A stretch of 64,000 nucleotides of DNA from Chitinophaga deserti (GCF_003149455.1 NZ_QFFK01000008.1:248001-312000), one strand, 5' to 3'. Shown: positions 31,543 to 40,228, numbered from the stretch's first letter. A program made the numbers and translations. The notes: generated by a model from the letters alone, not told the origin.

Positions 31543-33627
31543 TTAAGGGTTAATGACTTTGAGGCACCAGGCATTGAGCAGCTTCCTGCGGGAGTCTGAC
31601 AGGTCGCGGGTGCGGGGCATGGCACTGGCTGTATTCCATACGTCCAGACTGATGCGCCCCATCAGCGCACGGGCCATCACAGGATCTTTCCAGATGGCAG
31701 GGTCGCTCAGGTTCACTACCTGGCTCATGGCAGGGTAGAGGAGGTAATAATTACGCAGCACCTTGTTGTAAACCACATCCCACGTCAGCTTATCGTTGCC
31801 GGTTGGGGTGGGCGAATTCGGGTCTTTGTAATACTGCGAATAGTCTTCGTCGTTAGGCAGCACCCGCACGTTGATGATGGAACCGGTGAGCGGGTTAAAC
31901 TGGGCGTAGCAGGAAGGGGGTGGTGTATCGGAAGGTGTACAGGTAATGAGTACATTCCCTTTTTTGCAGACAGGCAGTGAAATGGGATCACCGAGGTTGT
32001 AATTGTCCTGCAGTTTCATGGCATTGCCCGGTGCCTGGTTAGGCGTGGTATCGTAATACCAGAGCTGGTAATTGTACCCGCCATTGTTCGTTAAAGGCAC
32101 CCCGTTTTTGTAACCGATGAACGAGATGGGCACTGTACCCGGACCGTAATCCCTGAACTGCGTAGTAGTGGCATTGGGTGTTACGGTATTCTGTTCTGCA
32201 TATACGCCGGAGGTTTCCGAGAAAAGGAATAACGGCTTTTCGATATGGATTGCCTGATTGATACCCATAGGACCGGAAACGTATAGGAAGAATGGTTCGC
32301 CATTGTTGACTTTGGCGTTGATGAAAGCGTTCCAGGTGAAGTCGAATACCCAGCCGTTTGCATCGTTCGCCTGCAGGTCCATGTAATTGATCTGCCCCAG
32401 TACGAGGGTGTTGGGATCGTTGAGATTAGCGGGATTACCGATGGCGAGGTAGAGCTGTCCCATATCGAATTTGGGATTGTTGCCGGTAACCATGGGGTCA
32501 TAATTACCCAGATACATATCCGGCAGCACGGCGGATAGATCTATCGATATCTGCCCGGGTATTTGTTTGAACTGGTCGTAATTGCGGTAATACAATATAG
32601 CGGGTGGTATCTGCATTTGCGGTGCTCCCATCCTGTTTCCTTTCCATCCTATGGGCCATGGGAAGGTTTGTGGTTCGAGGTAGCGGCCTGTGGTTTGCGA
32701 AATGGCATCGCCCTGGAACCATGGGGCAATGGTACCCTGTATCTCAAGGAAGTCTGAATTGGTGCCCTGTGTGGCATACAGGGCCGTCATGGCATCTATA
32801 TAAGCCTGGCCTTTGTATTTAAAAACATTGATTTTCTGCAGTGGCCTGTACACCGTAAACCGGCATACGATACCGGTGAGCGACTGGCAGGTAGGAGAAG
32901 TTGCAGGCATGCCCTGCAGGATGGGCTGGCCGGTTAGTTCACTCATCGGGATCACGCACTGGAACATGGCAGCGGCGCCGTTAGGCCCGGTGAGGTTGCC
33001 ATTCTTGAAGAAGTTGATCCAACGTGTCATGGCCTTGGAAGGCTTGCCGGTGAAAACTGCCGTATCACCTGAGATAAGGCTGAGGAAATCGGTGTAGATC
33101 TGGGTGTTGGTAGGGTCTTCCGGATTGATGTCTATCACCATGCCCGAACTGCGGCCATTGGGGCCTGTGCGGTTGAGGAAAGACAATTGGCTGGATTGGA
33201 TGGTGCTTTTCAGGGAAGAGGGAATGAAGTTTTTGGGATCGTTGATACCGGTTACTTTAACACCGATCATATCCAGTCCCATATCGCCATAGTAGTTCCA
33301 TTCTCCGGGGAAAATGGTGTCGTTGGTGGTAACTTCTACCGAAGGGGCAGGCCGTTCACCTTCGAAGCGTTTGGCAGTAATGGCGCAGGGGTTGGAAGGA
33401 GGCGGGTTATAAACCCCCAGCGGGGTAACGGCCCATTTCACCCACGTGGCATCGTCCATTCCGTAGGTCATGGGCTGTACGCTGGCAGAATCCGCGAGCC
33501 TTACAGGCTGGCCGTTGTATGGACCGCCAACAAACTGTTCTCCGGAATAGTCGTCGTTGTTGGCCGTACCTACGTTAATGGAAATCAGGCCCTTGTAATT
33601 GATCCTGGGATAATCAAAGATAGACAT
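31543..33627 (-). CDS. Protein resembling the N-terminal half of VioB/RebD
   Basis: The 694-residue protein has no signal peptide and begins MSIFDYPRINYKGLISINVGTANND, very like the start of the violacein enzyme VioB (MSILDFPRIHFRG...N.PTANRD, recalled from memory). Its end, INVRVLPNDEDYS...VYNKVLRNYYLLYPAMSQVVNLSD...MPRTRDLSDSRRKLL, matches the close of VioB's N-terminal half. The ferritin-like iminophenyl-pyruvate dimer synthase domain that follows in VioB is absent here and not adjacent. So this looks like the beta-rich N-terminal module as a free protein. Its role is unknown. A kelch-like gene follows 12 nt downstream. Confidence 0.6.
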   Translation of the reverse strand: MSIFDYPRINYKGLISINVGTANNDDYSGEQFVGGPYNGQPVRLADSASVQPMTYGMDDATWVKWAVTPLGVYNPPPSNPCAITAKRFEGERPAPSVEVTTNDTIFPGEWNYYGDMGLDMIGVKVTGINDPKNFIPSSLKSTIQSSQLSFLNRTGPNGRSSGMVIDINPEDPTNTQIYTDFLSLISGDTAVFTGKPSKAMTRWINFFKNGNLTGPNGAAAMFQCVIPMSELTGQPILQGMPATSPTCQSLTGIVCRFTVYRPLQKINVFKYKGQAYIDAMTALYATQGTNSDFLEIQGTIAPWFQGDAISQTTGRYLEPQTFPWPIGWKGNRMGAPQMQIPPAILYYRNYDQFKQIPGQISIDLSAVLPDMYLGNYDPMVTGNNPKFDMGQLYLAIGNPANLNDPNTLVLGQINYMDLQANDANGWVFDFTWNAFINAKVNNGEPFFLYVSGPMGINQAIHIEKPLFLFSETSGVYAEQNTVTPNATTTQFRDYGPGTVPISFIGYKNGVPLTNNGGYNYQLWYYDTTPNQAPGNAMKLQDNYNLGDPISLPVCKKGNVLITCTPSDTPPPSCYAQFNPLTGSIINVRVLPNDEDYSQYYKDPNSPTPTGNDKLTWDVVYNKVLRNYYLLYPAMSQVVNLSDPAIWKDPVMARALMGRISLDVWNTASAMPRTRDLSDSRRKLLNAWCLKVINP

Positions 33628-33756
33628 TGGGGGAGGTGTATTAGATTAACAATGCATTAACGGACGCAATTAAGGGAATTCAGGCTGGTTAAAATGTTAA
33701 TGCATGTTATGACACCAACGTACAAACGAATTGGCCATCAGTAAAATAGGGGTATT

Positions 33757-33782
33757 CCCCGCCGGAAAGGTACCCGGCGGGG
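33757..33782. repeat. GC-rich hairpin between divergent or convergent transcripts
   Basis: CCCCGCCGG (33757-33765) pairs with CCGGCGGGG (33774-33782). It has no clear T run on the minus strand, so it is only a weak candidate terminator for the epimerase gene ending at 33808. Confidence 0.4.
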
Positions 33783-33807
33783 ATATGTTAAGCATACGCT
33801 GAAATAC

Positions 33808-34677
33808 TTAGAAAAAAATTGCAGACCACTCCCGCTGGAAGATGGCTTCAGGGGCAAGATCGATGATGCCTTCCTTCTTCTTAAGCTCCCCGCTGGCATC
33901 CGTATGGTCCGCGATGCCGCACCAGGGTTCTATACATACAAAATCTGCGTCCTTCGCGCTCCAGATGCCCATATAAGGGAATCCGGGGAAGCGCACTTCC
34001 AGCCCGTGGGGTGTGCTTTCACTGCGGATGGCAATGGCATTGGAAGCAAGGTGTTTAAACACCAGGGCGTCTTTATAGAAAAGCTTCTTCGAAATCGGCA
34101 GTACTTCAGAATTAGAGAAGAAGGCTTCCGGTTCGGGGAGTATTTGTCCTTCGGGAGAAAGTGGCCATAAACCGGCATTCTCGGGAGCATTGAAGTGCAG
34201 GGCGTAATCGCTGTACGCTGTACCTTCCACCAGCGGCATTTTAAATGCAGGGTGCGCACCAACAGAGAAATACATGGCAGCATCGCCCGTGTTTTGTACG
34301 GAATACCGCACGGCCAGCGTTGCATCGGTTATGGTATAACGGATACTCAGGCTGAATGGGAAAGGGTAGTGGCTGAGCGTATCTTCGTCATCCGTCAATA
34401 CAAAGGTGGCCGAATGCGGTGTGTGCTCTGTCAGCTCAAAAGTTTTATCCCTGGCAAAGCCATGGCGCCCCAGTTCATAGGTTTGACCGTTGTAACGGTA
34501 ACGGTTGTTCTTCAGTCCGCCTACAATGGGAAACAGTACAGGACTTTTCTTCCCCCAGAAAGCGGGGTCGCCGCTCCAGAGGTATTCCAGGTGATTATCT
34601 TTTCTGCTGATGCTTTGCAGTTCAGCACCTTTGGCACTGATCTGCACGCGGAGGATTTCATTCTCGATAGTGGTCAT
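33808..34677 (-). CDS. Aldose 1-epimerase family protein (LacX/YihR-like)
   Basis: This 289-residue cytoplasmic protein has the galactose-mutarotase fold. NEILRVQISAKGAELQSI (about 5-22), FPIVGGLKNNRYRYNGQTY (about 47-65, with GRHGFARD after) and the hallmark CIEPWCGIADH (about 249-259) match the LacX-like branch of aldose 1-epimerases, which act on hexose or hexose-6-phosphate. It is shorter than GalM. A TAAATTTG element sits 4 nt before the ATG. It is near the PL6 lyase but not clearly co-transcribed. Confidence 0.85.
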   Translation of the reverse strand: MTTIENEILRVQISAKGAELQSISRKDNHLEYLWSGDPAFWGKKSPVLFPIVGGLKNNRYRYNGQTYELGRHGFARDKTFELTEHTPHSATFVLTDDEDTLSHYPFPFSLSIRYTITDATLAVRYSVQNTGDAAMYFSVGAHPAFKMPLVEGTAYSDYALHFNAPENAGLWPLSPEGQILPEPEAFFSNSEVLPISKKLFYKDALVFKHLASNAIAIRSESTPHGLEVRFPGFPYMGIWSAKDADFVCIEPWCGIADHTDASGELKKKEGIIDLAPEAIFQREWSAIFF

Positions 34678-34681
34678 GCTG

Positions 34682-34689
34682 CAAATTTA
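34682..34689 (-). promoter_or_regulatory. -7 element (TAAATTTG) for the epimerase gene
   Basis: Exact TAnnTTTG match 4 nt before the ATG at 34677, predicting a leaderless message. It overlaps the stop codon of the upstream DUF5009 gene. Confidence 0.5.
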
Positions 34690-35865
34690 CAGTTTCAGGC
34701 GGATTCCTCTTTTACTGATCCATCCTGTTATCTGTACAATGATCAAAGCGAATGCCAGTGATTTCAGCAGGCCGATCCATCCGCCATAAGGGAACATGAG
34801 TGAAATGCCCGTCATCCCCACAAGGGCATATGCGTAATAAGGCATGAGGTAGCAAAGGAGCGTGTCGGTACCGGCGGGTTTTATGATCCGGAATTTATCC
34901 GCCTGTCCTTTCAGATCCGCCAGCCAGTATATTACCGCGAACAGTACGATGGTAATACCGCTGCAGATGAGTACCCAGCTGGGTGTCACCAATACTTTGG
35001 AAATACCCCAGAAAGGACGGGTAGCTAATCCGGCAGCAATCAGTCCGGCAGCTATTAATGTTAACCATCCAATAACGGAAGCGGAGCGTTCCTTAGCCGT
35101 TAAATGGCGGAAGATCATGGAAGTGAAGGCACCACCCAAAACGAGGGCTACATGGCCGCCATCGCCAAGGGGGCCAATGATTGGCCGTATCCAGTGATCG
35201 CCGGGAATGAGGTTACCATGAACTGCCATGTTCAGGGCGGTAAATACCGCCCATGCACCCAGTACCACGGCAAGGGAGCCTTTCCCGAGGATGTAAACCA
35301 CCGCACTTACGAGGTAAGCCCATCCTATCAGGCCCAGGATGCCCCACCAGTAAATGGAAAACGTATCCGTGCCATCGCCTCCGCGGGCAATCCAGGCAAG
35401 GAACAGCAGCATGGCGATACCAAGGCCTTTAAGCCCATATTTGAGGGCTTTGGAAGTTGTGGCGGCATATTGGTGCCAGAGGAGGATAAAGGCCGTGCAG
35501 CCGATGACGTTGAACAGTCCGCGTGATATGCCCGTGGCTTCCGCATTCAGGTATTCCCCGTTCACCAGTACGAGGCCCATCACCAGTAAAGCCAGTCCCC
35601 GTTCACCGGCATGCCGTAGGAGGGCAGGGGTATTGTCGCCTTTCTTAATCCTGGCGGCTATGGCATAAGGGAGGCTCATACCTACGAGGAAGAGGAAGGC
35701 AGGGAACACCGTGTCTGCCAGGCCCATACCGTCTTCATTTGGTTTGGTATGCTCCAGCCAGCCCGGGATGCCGTGCAGCGTCCAGAGGTCGTTCACGAAT
35801 ATCATGAGGGTCATGGTGATGGCGCGGGTAATATCTATCGACGCGATCCTGTGCGAATTGGTCAT
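34687..35865 (-). CDS. DUF5009 / heparan-acetyltransferase-like membrane protein
   Basis: The 392-residue polytopic membrane protein has about 10 helices. RIASIDITRAITMTLMIFVND (about 5-25) and GLADTVFPAFLFLVGMSLPYAI (about 48-69) match the start of the DUF5009/NAGAT-like family related to human HGSNAT, which transfers acetyl groups across a membrane. Bacterial members are thought to acetylate sugars or polymers, but no substrate is known. Its stop overlaps the promoter of the downstream epimerase. Confidence 0.85.
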   Translation of the reverse strand: MTNSHRIASIDITRAITMTLMIFVNDLWTLHGIPGWLEHTKPNEDGMGLADTVFPAFLFLVGMSLPYAIAARIKKGDNTPALLRHAGERGLALLVMGLVLVNGEYLNAEATGISRGLFNVIGCTAFILLWHQYAATTSKALKYGLKGLGIAMLLFLAWIARGGDGTDTFSIYWWGILGLIGWAYLVSAVVYILGKGSLAVVLGAWAVFTALNMAVHGNLIPGDHWIRPIIGPLGDGGHVALVLGGAFTSMIFRHLTAKERSASVIGWLTLIAAGLIAAGLATRPFWGISKVLVTPSWVLICSGITIVLFAVIYWLADLKGQADKFRIIKPAGTDTLLCYLMPYYAYALVGMTGISLMFPYGGWIGLLKSLAFALIIVQITGWISKRGIRLKL

Positions 35866-35890
35866 GGGGAAAGTGGAATTTGTGTTAAGA

Positions 35891-35926
35891 TAAAAAACGG
35901 GGCCGGTATTTTCAACCGTACCCCGT
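35891..35926 (-). terminator. Terminator of the PL6 lyase gene
   Basis: An imperfect stem (ACGGGG 35897-35902 with CCCCGT 35921-35926, plus internal CGGT/ACCG pairs). On the minus strand it is followed by six T residues, just past the stop at 35953. Confidence 0.75.
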
Positions 35927-35952
35927 GTCCATTCTGGTTGTAACCTCAGAAA

Positions 35953-38136
35953 TTATCGTGCTACCACCAGCCGTATCTGCTTTTCCAGCCGGCCGGCCTG
36001 TAATTGCAATATATACACCCCTGCAGGCTGCGGTACCGCCGGCCAGCGAAGCGTGTGCTCACCTGCTTCCTGACGGGCATTCAGCAGGGTTTCTGTTTGT
36101 CCGTTCATGTTATGCACCAGCACCCGTACCACCGCAGCTTCGGGCAAACTGTACTTTATGGTGGAAGCCCCGCCCGATACCGGGTTGGGATATGCCTGCA
36201 GCGCAACTTCCTTCGGAGCTGCCGCTTTCTCTTCGGGTAATTTGCGTGCCATCATTCCTACCGCGGCACTTTCTCCAAATACCCGTAACTCCGCAATACT
36301 GGCCCAGGTGCCGGTATAATCTGCCGCGCCGGTCACTGTAATGCGTACATACCGTGCCTGAACCGGACCAAAGTTGTCGGTAATGGGTGCAGCAGCAGAG
36401 CCGCCCTGTGTATTGGCCGAACGGTTCACGATCTGCGTATAACTGCCGCCGGATGTGGTTTTGGACTGTATGGTAAACTGATAGGCCCGGTCGTTCAGGC
36501 ACACTACTTCCGTTTTGGAAATATTATACACCGCTCCCAGGTCCACTTCCAGCCACTGCGGATATACACTGGCCGACCAGCGGGTGTTCACATCCCCGTC
36601 TACCGCCGCTGCTGCTGGGTTCTCCGGCTGTGGGGCACTGCTTACTGTAACGGATTTATTAAGCGCCAGGTTTACGAGGACAGGAGGGGTACCGGGTTCT
36701 GCAGGGCCGCCCAGCCAGGCCGGACCAACGTCCATGGAATCCAGCGCCCGGTTGGTTACCGTGCCGGAGGTGCGCTCATCGGCGCCTACGTCTTTTGAGC
36801 TGGTGCGTGTTTGTCCGTCGATGTCAAGAGATACATTCACGTCTACCGGTAATCCGGAAATGGCGAGTACGCCGCCCCATCCGCCAACACCGGCGTCTAT
36901 AGCCGGACTGGCAGCACCTATCCTCCAGCTGCCTGCAGATTCCAGTTGGGGATTGGCCATGGTAATACCGCCGGGGTTCGTTATGCCGAGGGTGCCTGAG
37001 AAGATGTTGCCCATCCAGGTTTCTGAACCTGTGAGGTTATTGGCTACGAGGGTCTGGTTGGCATCCACGGCAATATTATTCGCCACTTTCACGCCGGTGG
37101 GCGATAGCGGTCGGGAGCCGTTGTTCACATCAATAGCCTTGCCGCTGTTGAACTCCCCGATGGTATTGTACGCTATCACACAACCGTTGATCTGCGGGTT
37201 GTAGCGTACTTCCCCGGCAGGGTAGGTTTGCCCTTTCTGCAGGATGATCACTGCATCGCCGGTAGAGTTTTCGGCATCAAGTCCGTAGAAGAAGTTGTTG
37301 ATGATATAGTTCTGAGAGCCTATCACACGTACGCCGCCGGTCTTGGCTTTTCCTTCACCGAGGAACCAGTTGCCGTAGAGAACGTTACGGTCGCCATGCC
37401 GGAAGCAGAACTGTCCTTCTGAGCGGCGGAAGGTGTTGTAGCGGTAGAGGTTCTCCGAGCTTTTGTTGGAGATGATCTCATTTTCCCCGTCGCATTCGCG
37501 GAACAGGTTGTACTGGAAGAGGGTGCGGGAGATGTTATCCATCTGCCCGGAATACCCTACCCGTACTGTTTCCCCGCCATTCACACCCAGTGGCGGGCGG
37601 CGGGAGAAGTGGTTGTATTCCACCACGTGATAGTCGGCCGTCATGTCCCGTACCTCAATCTGAAAGGTGGGGTCTACGGTGTTTTTGCCTTCGAAATGGC
37701 AATGGTCTACCGTAGCCCGGAGACCGTCGAGTACCATCCATTTGCTGCCTGAATTGTAATTGATCATGGCGCACTGGGTGATGCGGTTGTAGCTGCCTTT
37801 GATGGTGACTACGTTGCCGGTAACGGTGCCGTTGGTCCATTTGAAGCCGTGCACCACGAGGTAGGTACCGGTAACGGTGAGGGTGGAGTTCCCGGAAAAG
37901 GTAACGCCGCCGGGTGTTTGTGCCCTCATTTCAATGGGGGAGCCGGAGGTGCCTGCCGAGCTGAATGTAATTGCGGCATTGTTCCATACACCGTTCTGGA
38001 GGATGATACGGTCGCCCGGTTGTGCTGCTGAAATAGCAGTGTTAAGTGCCGTCATGTTCGACACGTTTCGGTCGATGGCCCATGCGCCGGCGCACAGGAG
38101 CTGAAGGCTCAGTAATAATTGGTAACGTTTTCGCAT
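35953..38136 (-). CDS. Polysaccharide lyase family 6-like enzyme with F5/8-type C domain and T9SS sorting domain
   Basis: The 727-residue protein has a signal peptide (about 1-20), a right-handed beta-helix of the PL6/chondroitinase-B class (about 22-400), a discoidin-type domain (about 480-625) and a T9SS type A sorting domain (about 645-727, ending GVYILQLQAGRLEKQIRLVV). NGGETVRVGYSG and DGENEIISNKSSENLYRYNTF are PL6 signatures, with the KSSENL region holding catalytic basic residues. PL6 enzymes cleave alginate or dermatan sulfate. The domain set predicts export via T9SS and binding to a polymer. The gene is under a LacI-type operator. Confidence 0.88.
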   Translation of the reverse strand: MRKRYQLLLSLQLLCAGAWAIDRNVSNMTALNTAISAAQPGDRIILQNGVWNNAAITFSSAGTSGSPIEMRAQTPGGVTFSGNSTLTVTGTYLVVHGFKWTNGTVTGNVVTIKGSYNRITQCAMINYNSGSKWMVLDGLRATVDHCHFEGKNTVDPTFQIEVRDMTADYHVVEYNHFSRRPPLGVNGGETVRVGYSGQMDNISRTLFQYNLFRECDGENEIISNKSSENLYRYNTFRRSEGQFCFRHGDRNVLYGNWFLGEGKAKTGGVRVIGSQNYIINNFFYGLDAENSTGDAVIILQKGQTYPAGEVRYNPQINGCVIAYNTIGEFNSGKAIDVNNGSRPLSPTGVKVANNIAVDANQTLVANNLTGSETWMGNIFSGTLGITNPGGITMANPQLESAGSWRIGAASPAIDAGVGGWGGVLAISGLPVDVNVSLDIDGQTRTSSKDVGADERTSGTVTNRALDSMDVGPAWLGGPAEPGTPPVLVNLALNKSVTVSSAPQPENPAAAAVDGDVNTRWSASVYPQWLEVDLGAVYNISKTEVVCLNDRAYQFTIQSKTTSGGSYTQIVNRSANTQGGSAAAPITDNFGPVQARYVRITVTGAADYTGTWASIAELRVFGESAAVGMMARKLPEEKAAAPKEVALQAYPNPVSGGASTIKYSLPEAAVVRVLVHNMNGQTETLLNARQEAGEHTLRWPAVPQPAGVYILQLQAGRLEKQIRLVVAR

Positions 38137-38246
38137 AAGTGGAATTTTGGGTGATGATATGAAAGACTGGTAAAGGGAAAAATGGATAGTTTTTATCCTG
38201 ACAGATGATGCTTTTTCATAACGCGGTTAAATGGTAACCGAATGTA

Positions 38247-38260
38247 TGCAAACGTTTGCA
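38247..38260. promoter_or_regulatory. LacI-family operator (TGCAAACGTTTGCA) on the PL6 promoter
   Basis: A perfect 14-bp palindrome with central CG, the classic LacI/GalR half-site arrangement. It overlaps the -7 element (38259-38266, minus strand) and the predicted transcription start, so binding would block initiation of the lyase gene. No lacI-type gene lies in the window. Confidence 0.75.
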
Positions 38261-38266
38261 AAAATA
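38259..38266 (-). promoter_or_regulatory. -7 element (TATTTTTG) for the PL6 lyase gene
   Basis: Exact TAnnTTTG match on the minus strand, overlapping the LacI-type palindrome by 2 nt. The leader to the ATG at 38136 is about 115 nt. Confidence 0.6.
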
Positions 38267-38381
38267 TAGATGCTTTTTTGCTGAAATCAGGTAGTTTTTT
38301 GCTCTGGGGAGGGTGAGGCTGATGCTATATATACTATAGTCAAGAAGAAGGGGGAGGGGTATGATAATATGGGGAACATTA

Positions 38382-38416
38382 AAAGGGCCGTCTCAATAGT
38401 ATGAGACGGCCCTTTC
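38382..38416 (-). terminator. Terminator of map
   Basis: A perfect 14-bp stem (38382-38395 with 38402-38415), 6-nt loop, and T-rich flanks on the minus strand, 19 nt past the map stop. Confidence 0.9.
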
Positions 38417-38434
38417 ATTATTTCGTTCGTGTGA

Positions 38435-39199
38435 TCAGTTCCAGATATCGTTCCCGGCGGTGAGCAGTACGGGAGCGCCATCGGTTACCATGATGGTGTG
38501 CTCATGCTGGGCAACAAAGCTGCCGTCTTTGGTTTGCAGCGTCCAGCCGTCACCATTCTCGTAAGCCCAGGTGGCTTTGGTGGAGATGAAGGTTTCGATG
38601 GCTACTACACCATTTTTCTTAAAGCGGTTGCGGTTGTATTTGTCGTAGTAATTGGCGATGGAGTGCGGCTCTTCATGCAGGCTGCGCCCGATGCCATGAC
38701 CGGTAAGGTTCTCGATAACGCGGTAGCCTCTTTTTTTGGCTTCTGCTTCTATCAGTCCGCCTATCTCGGCGATCTTCACACCGTCGCGGATATTATCGAT
38801 GGCTTTGCGGAGGATCTCGCGGGAGGCATCTACCAGTTTCTGGTGGCCGTGGATATCTTCCCCGAGTACAAACGACCCGCCGTTATCGGCCCAGAAGCCG
38901 TTTAGTTCGGCAGACACGTCTACGTTCAGCAGATCGCCTTCATTCAGTATACGCTTATTGGAAGGGATGCCGTGGGCGATTTCGCTGTTGACGGAGATGC
39001 AGGTCCAGCCGGGGAATCCATATGTTAATTTAGGGGCGCTTTTGGCGCCAAAGGAGGCCATTACGGCATTCCCGAATTCGTCCAGCTCACCGGTAGACAT
39101 TCCCGGGCGGGCATATTCCCGCATTGCTTTTAAAGTAAGGGCTACCGCCTCTCCGGCTGCCCGCATGCCCTGGAGCTCTGCTTCGTTCGTTATTGACAT
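38435..39199 (-). CDS. map: Type I methionyl aminopeptidase
   Basis: The 254-residue enzyme removes N-terminal methionine from new proteins. HGIPSNKRILNEGDLLNVDVSAELNGFWAD carries the two metal-binding aspartates, and GHGIGRSLHEEP the metal-binding and catalytic histidines. The distal glutamates appear in VAIETFIST and EHTIMV. The length is the short bacterial type. Map is often part of a ribosomal-protein operon, but here it is a lone gene, so it may be a second copy. It lies downstream of the merR gene with a 58-nt gap. Confidence 0.95.
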   Translation of the reverse strand: MSITNEAELQGMRAAGEAVALTLKAMREYARPGMSTGELDEFGNAVMASFGAKSAPKLTYGFPGWTCISVNSEIAHGIPSNKRILNEGDLLNVDVSAELNGFWADNGGSFVLGEDIHGHQKLVDASREILRKAIDNIRDGVKIAEIGGLIEAEAKKRGYRVIENLTGHGIGRSLHEEPHSIANYYDKYNRNRFKKNGVVAIETFISTKATWAYENGDGWTLQTKDGSFVAQHEHTIMVTDGAPVLLTAGNDIWN

Positions 39200-39257
39200 G
39201 GGCGTAGGTTTATCAGTTACTGCAATGTACGGAATACTACCCGGTATCGTCTAGGCA

Positions 39258-39584
39258 TTATTGCTTAGGTGCTTTACCCGGCTTACTAAGCTGCTTCAGC
39301 GCTTTGTCAATTGTTTCCATGCGCTTGCGGATCTTCTCCGCCGCCGAATCAAGGGTGTACCCTTCATCGATCAGCTCTTTAATGAGGAGCATCTTCTTGA
39401 TATTGGCGTAGTCATAACGGCGGTTCTTCCCTTCTTCTTCGGTCAGGCTCACAATGATCCCCTTATCTTCCCAATACCGGATCTGCCGTGCGGCAATGCC
39501 TGTAATCTGGGATACTTCCCCTATGCCTACCACCAGCTTCCCCAGGAAAGCAAAGTCGAATTGCAGCTCTTCGGATGATTCCAT
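39258..39584 (-). CDS. MerR family transcriptional regulator
   Basis: The 108-residue regulator has the N-terminal winged helix-turn-helix (about 17-80: VGIGEVSQITGIAARQIRYWEDKGII, then RRYDYANIKKMLLIKELIDEGYTLDSAAEKI) and a short coiled-coil tail. It has no metal-binding cysteines or drug-binding domain, so it is a small MerR/SoxR-like or CueR-like form with unknown inducer. Two palindromes with arms TTGTAA/TTACAA lie upstream, the first only 1 nt before its ATG. It probably controls itself and the divergent SnoaL-like gene. Confidence 0.85.
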   Translation of the reverse strand: MESSEELQFDFAFLGKLVVGIGEVSQITGIAARQIRYWEDKGIIVSLTEEEGKNRRYDYANIKKMLLIKELIDEGYTLDSAAEKIRKRMETIDKALKQLSKPGKAPKQ

Positions 39585-39585
39585 T

Positions 39586-39602
39586 TTGTAAATTATTTAC
39601 AA
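39586..39602. promoter_or_regulatory. MerR-type operator 1 (TTGTAAA-TTA-TTTACAA)
   Basis: A perfect palindrome with 7-nt arms around a 3-nt centre. It abuts the start codon of the MerR gene, so occupancy would affect its expression directly. Confidence 0.7.
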
Positions 39603-39642
39603 TGATTGTTGTAAAATTAGAAAGGATTCCTTTAATTTGCAA

Positions 39643-39659
39643 TTGTAAATAACTTACAA
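39643..39659. promoter_or_regulatory. MerR-type operator 2 (TTGTAA-ATAAC-TTACAA)
   Basis: A second palindrome with the same TTGTAA/TTACAA arms, centred 57 bp from operator 1, upstream of the divergent SnoaL-like gene at 39731. Confidence 0.7.
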
Positions 39660-39730
39660 TAATGGCCATTTATTAGCATTGTTTACGAAGTCCGCCATGG
39701 GCGGCACATTACTCTTCAAAACACCCTAAA

Positions 39731-40228
39731 ATGAAACGTTTATTATTAGCTGTTTGTCTGGCCGGAGCTATTGCCCCGGTACAGGCCCGGAACCTCCATG
39801 CCATCTCTTCCCGTGCTGATAAAGCACCTGCCAAAGCCACCGTTCAGGCATTCTTTGCCGCATTCGGGAAAGGCGATCTCGAAGCCCTCGTTCAGACTTT
39901 TGACCCCAATGCGGAAATCACCGCAGTACGTACCGGAGAAAGGGCTGCCGGACAGCTCTACGGTTCTTACAAAGGCCACACCGGCGTAAGGGAATTCGTG
40001 TCCGGGCTGGGAGCTGCCTTCAGCACCAAAGCCTTTACGGTAGATCAGGTGATCGGCGAAGGAGAGATCGTATTTGCCAGCGGTAAGTTCACGCATGAAG
40101 TGAAAGCCACGGGTAAACTCTTTTCCAGCGACTGGGCATTAAAATGCGTGGTGCGAGGGGGAAAGATCGTATCCTACCATTTTTATGAAGACTCGGCCGC
40201 TTTACTGCAGGCCAGCGCTGGTTCCTGA
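39731..40228 (+). CDS. Exported SnoaL-like (NTF2-fold) protein
   Basis: The 165-residue protein has a signal peptide (about 1-20) and a SnoaL/NTF2-like cone fold. VQAFFAAFGKGDLEALVQTFDPNAEI (about 38-63) is the typical first helix pair and strand, and KIVSYHFYEDSAALLQA (about 146-162) the closing segment. These domains serve as isomerases or ligand binders, often in stress or secondary metabolism, so the function here is open. It is divergent from the MerR gene and shares its two operators. Confidence 0.85.
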   Translation: MKRLLLAVCLAGAIAPVQARNLHAISSRADKAPAKATVQAFFAAFGKGDLEALVQTFDPNAEITAVRTGERAAGQLYGSYKGHTGVREFVSGLGAAFSTKAFTVDQVIGEGEIVFASGKFTHEVKATGKLFSSDWALKCVVRGGKIVSYHFYEDSAALLQASAGS

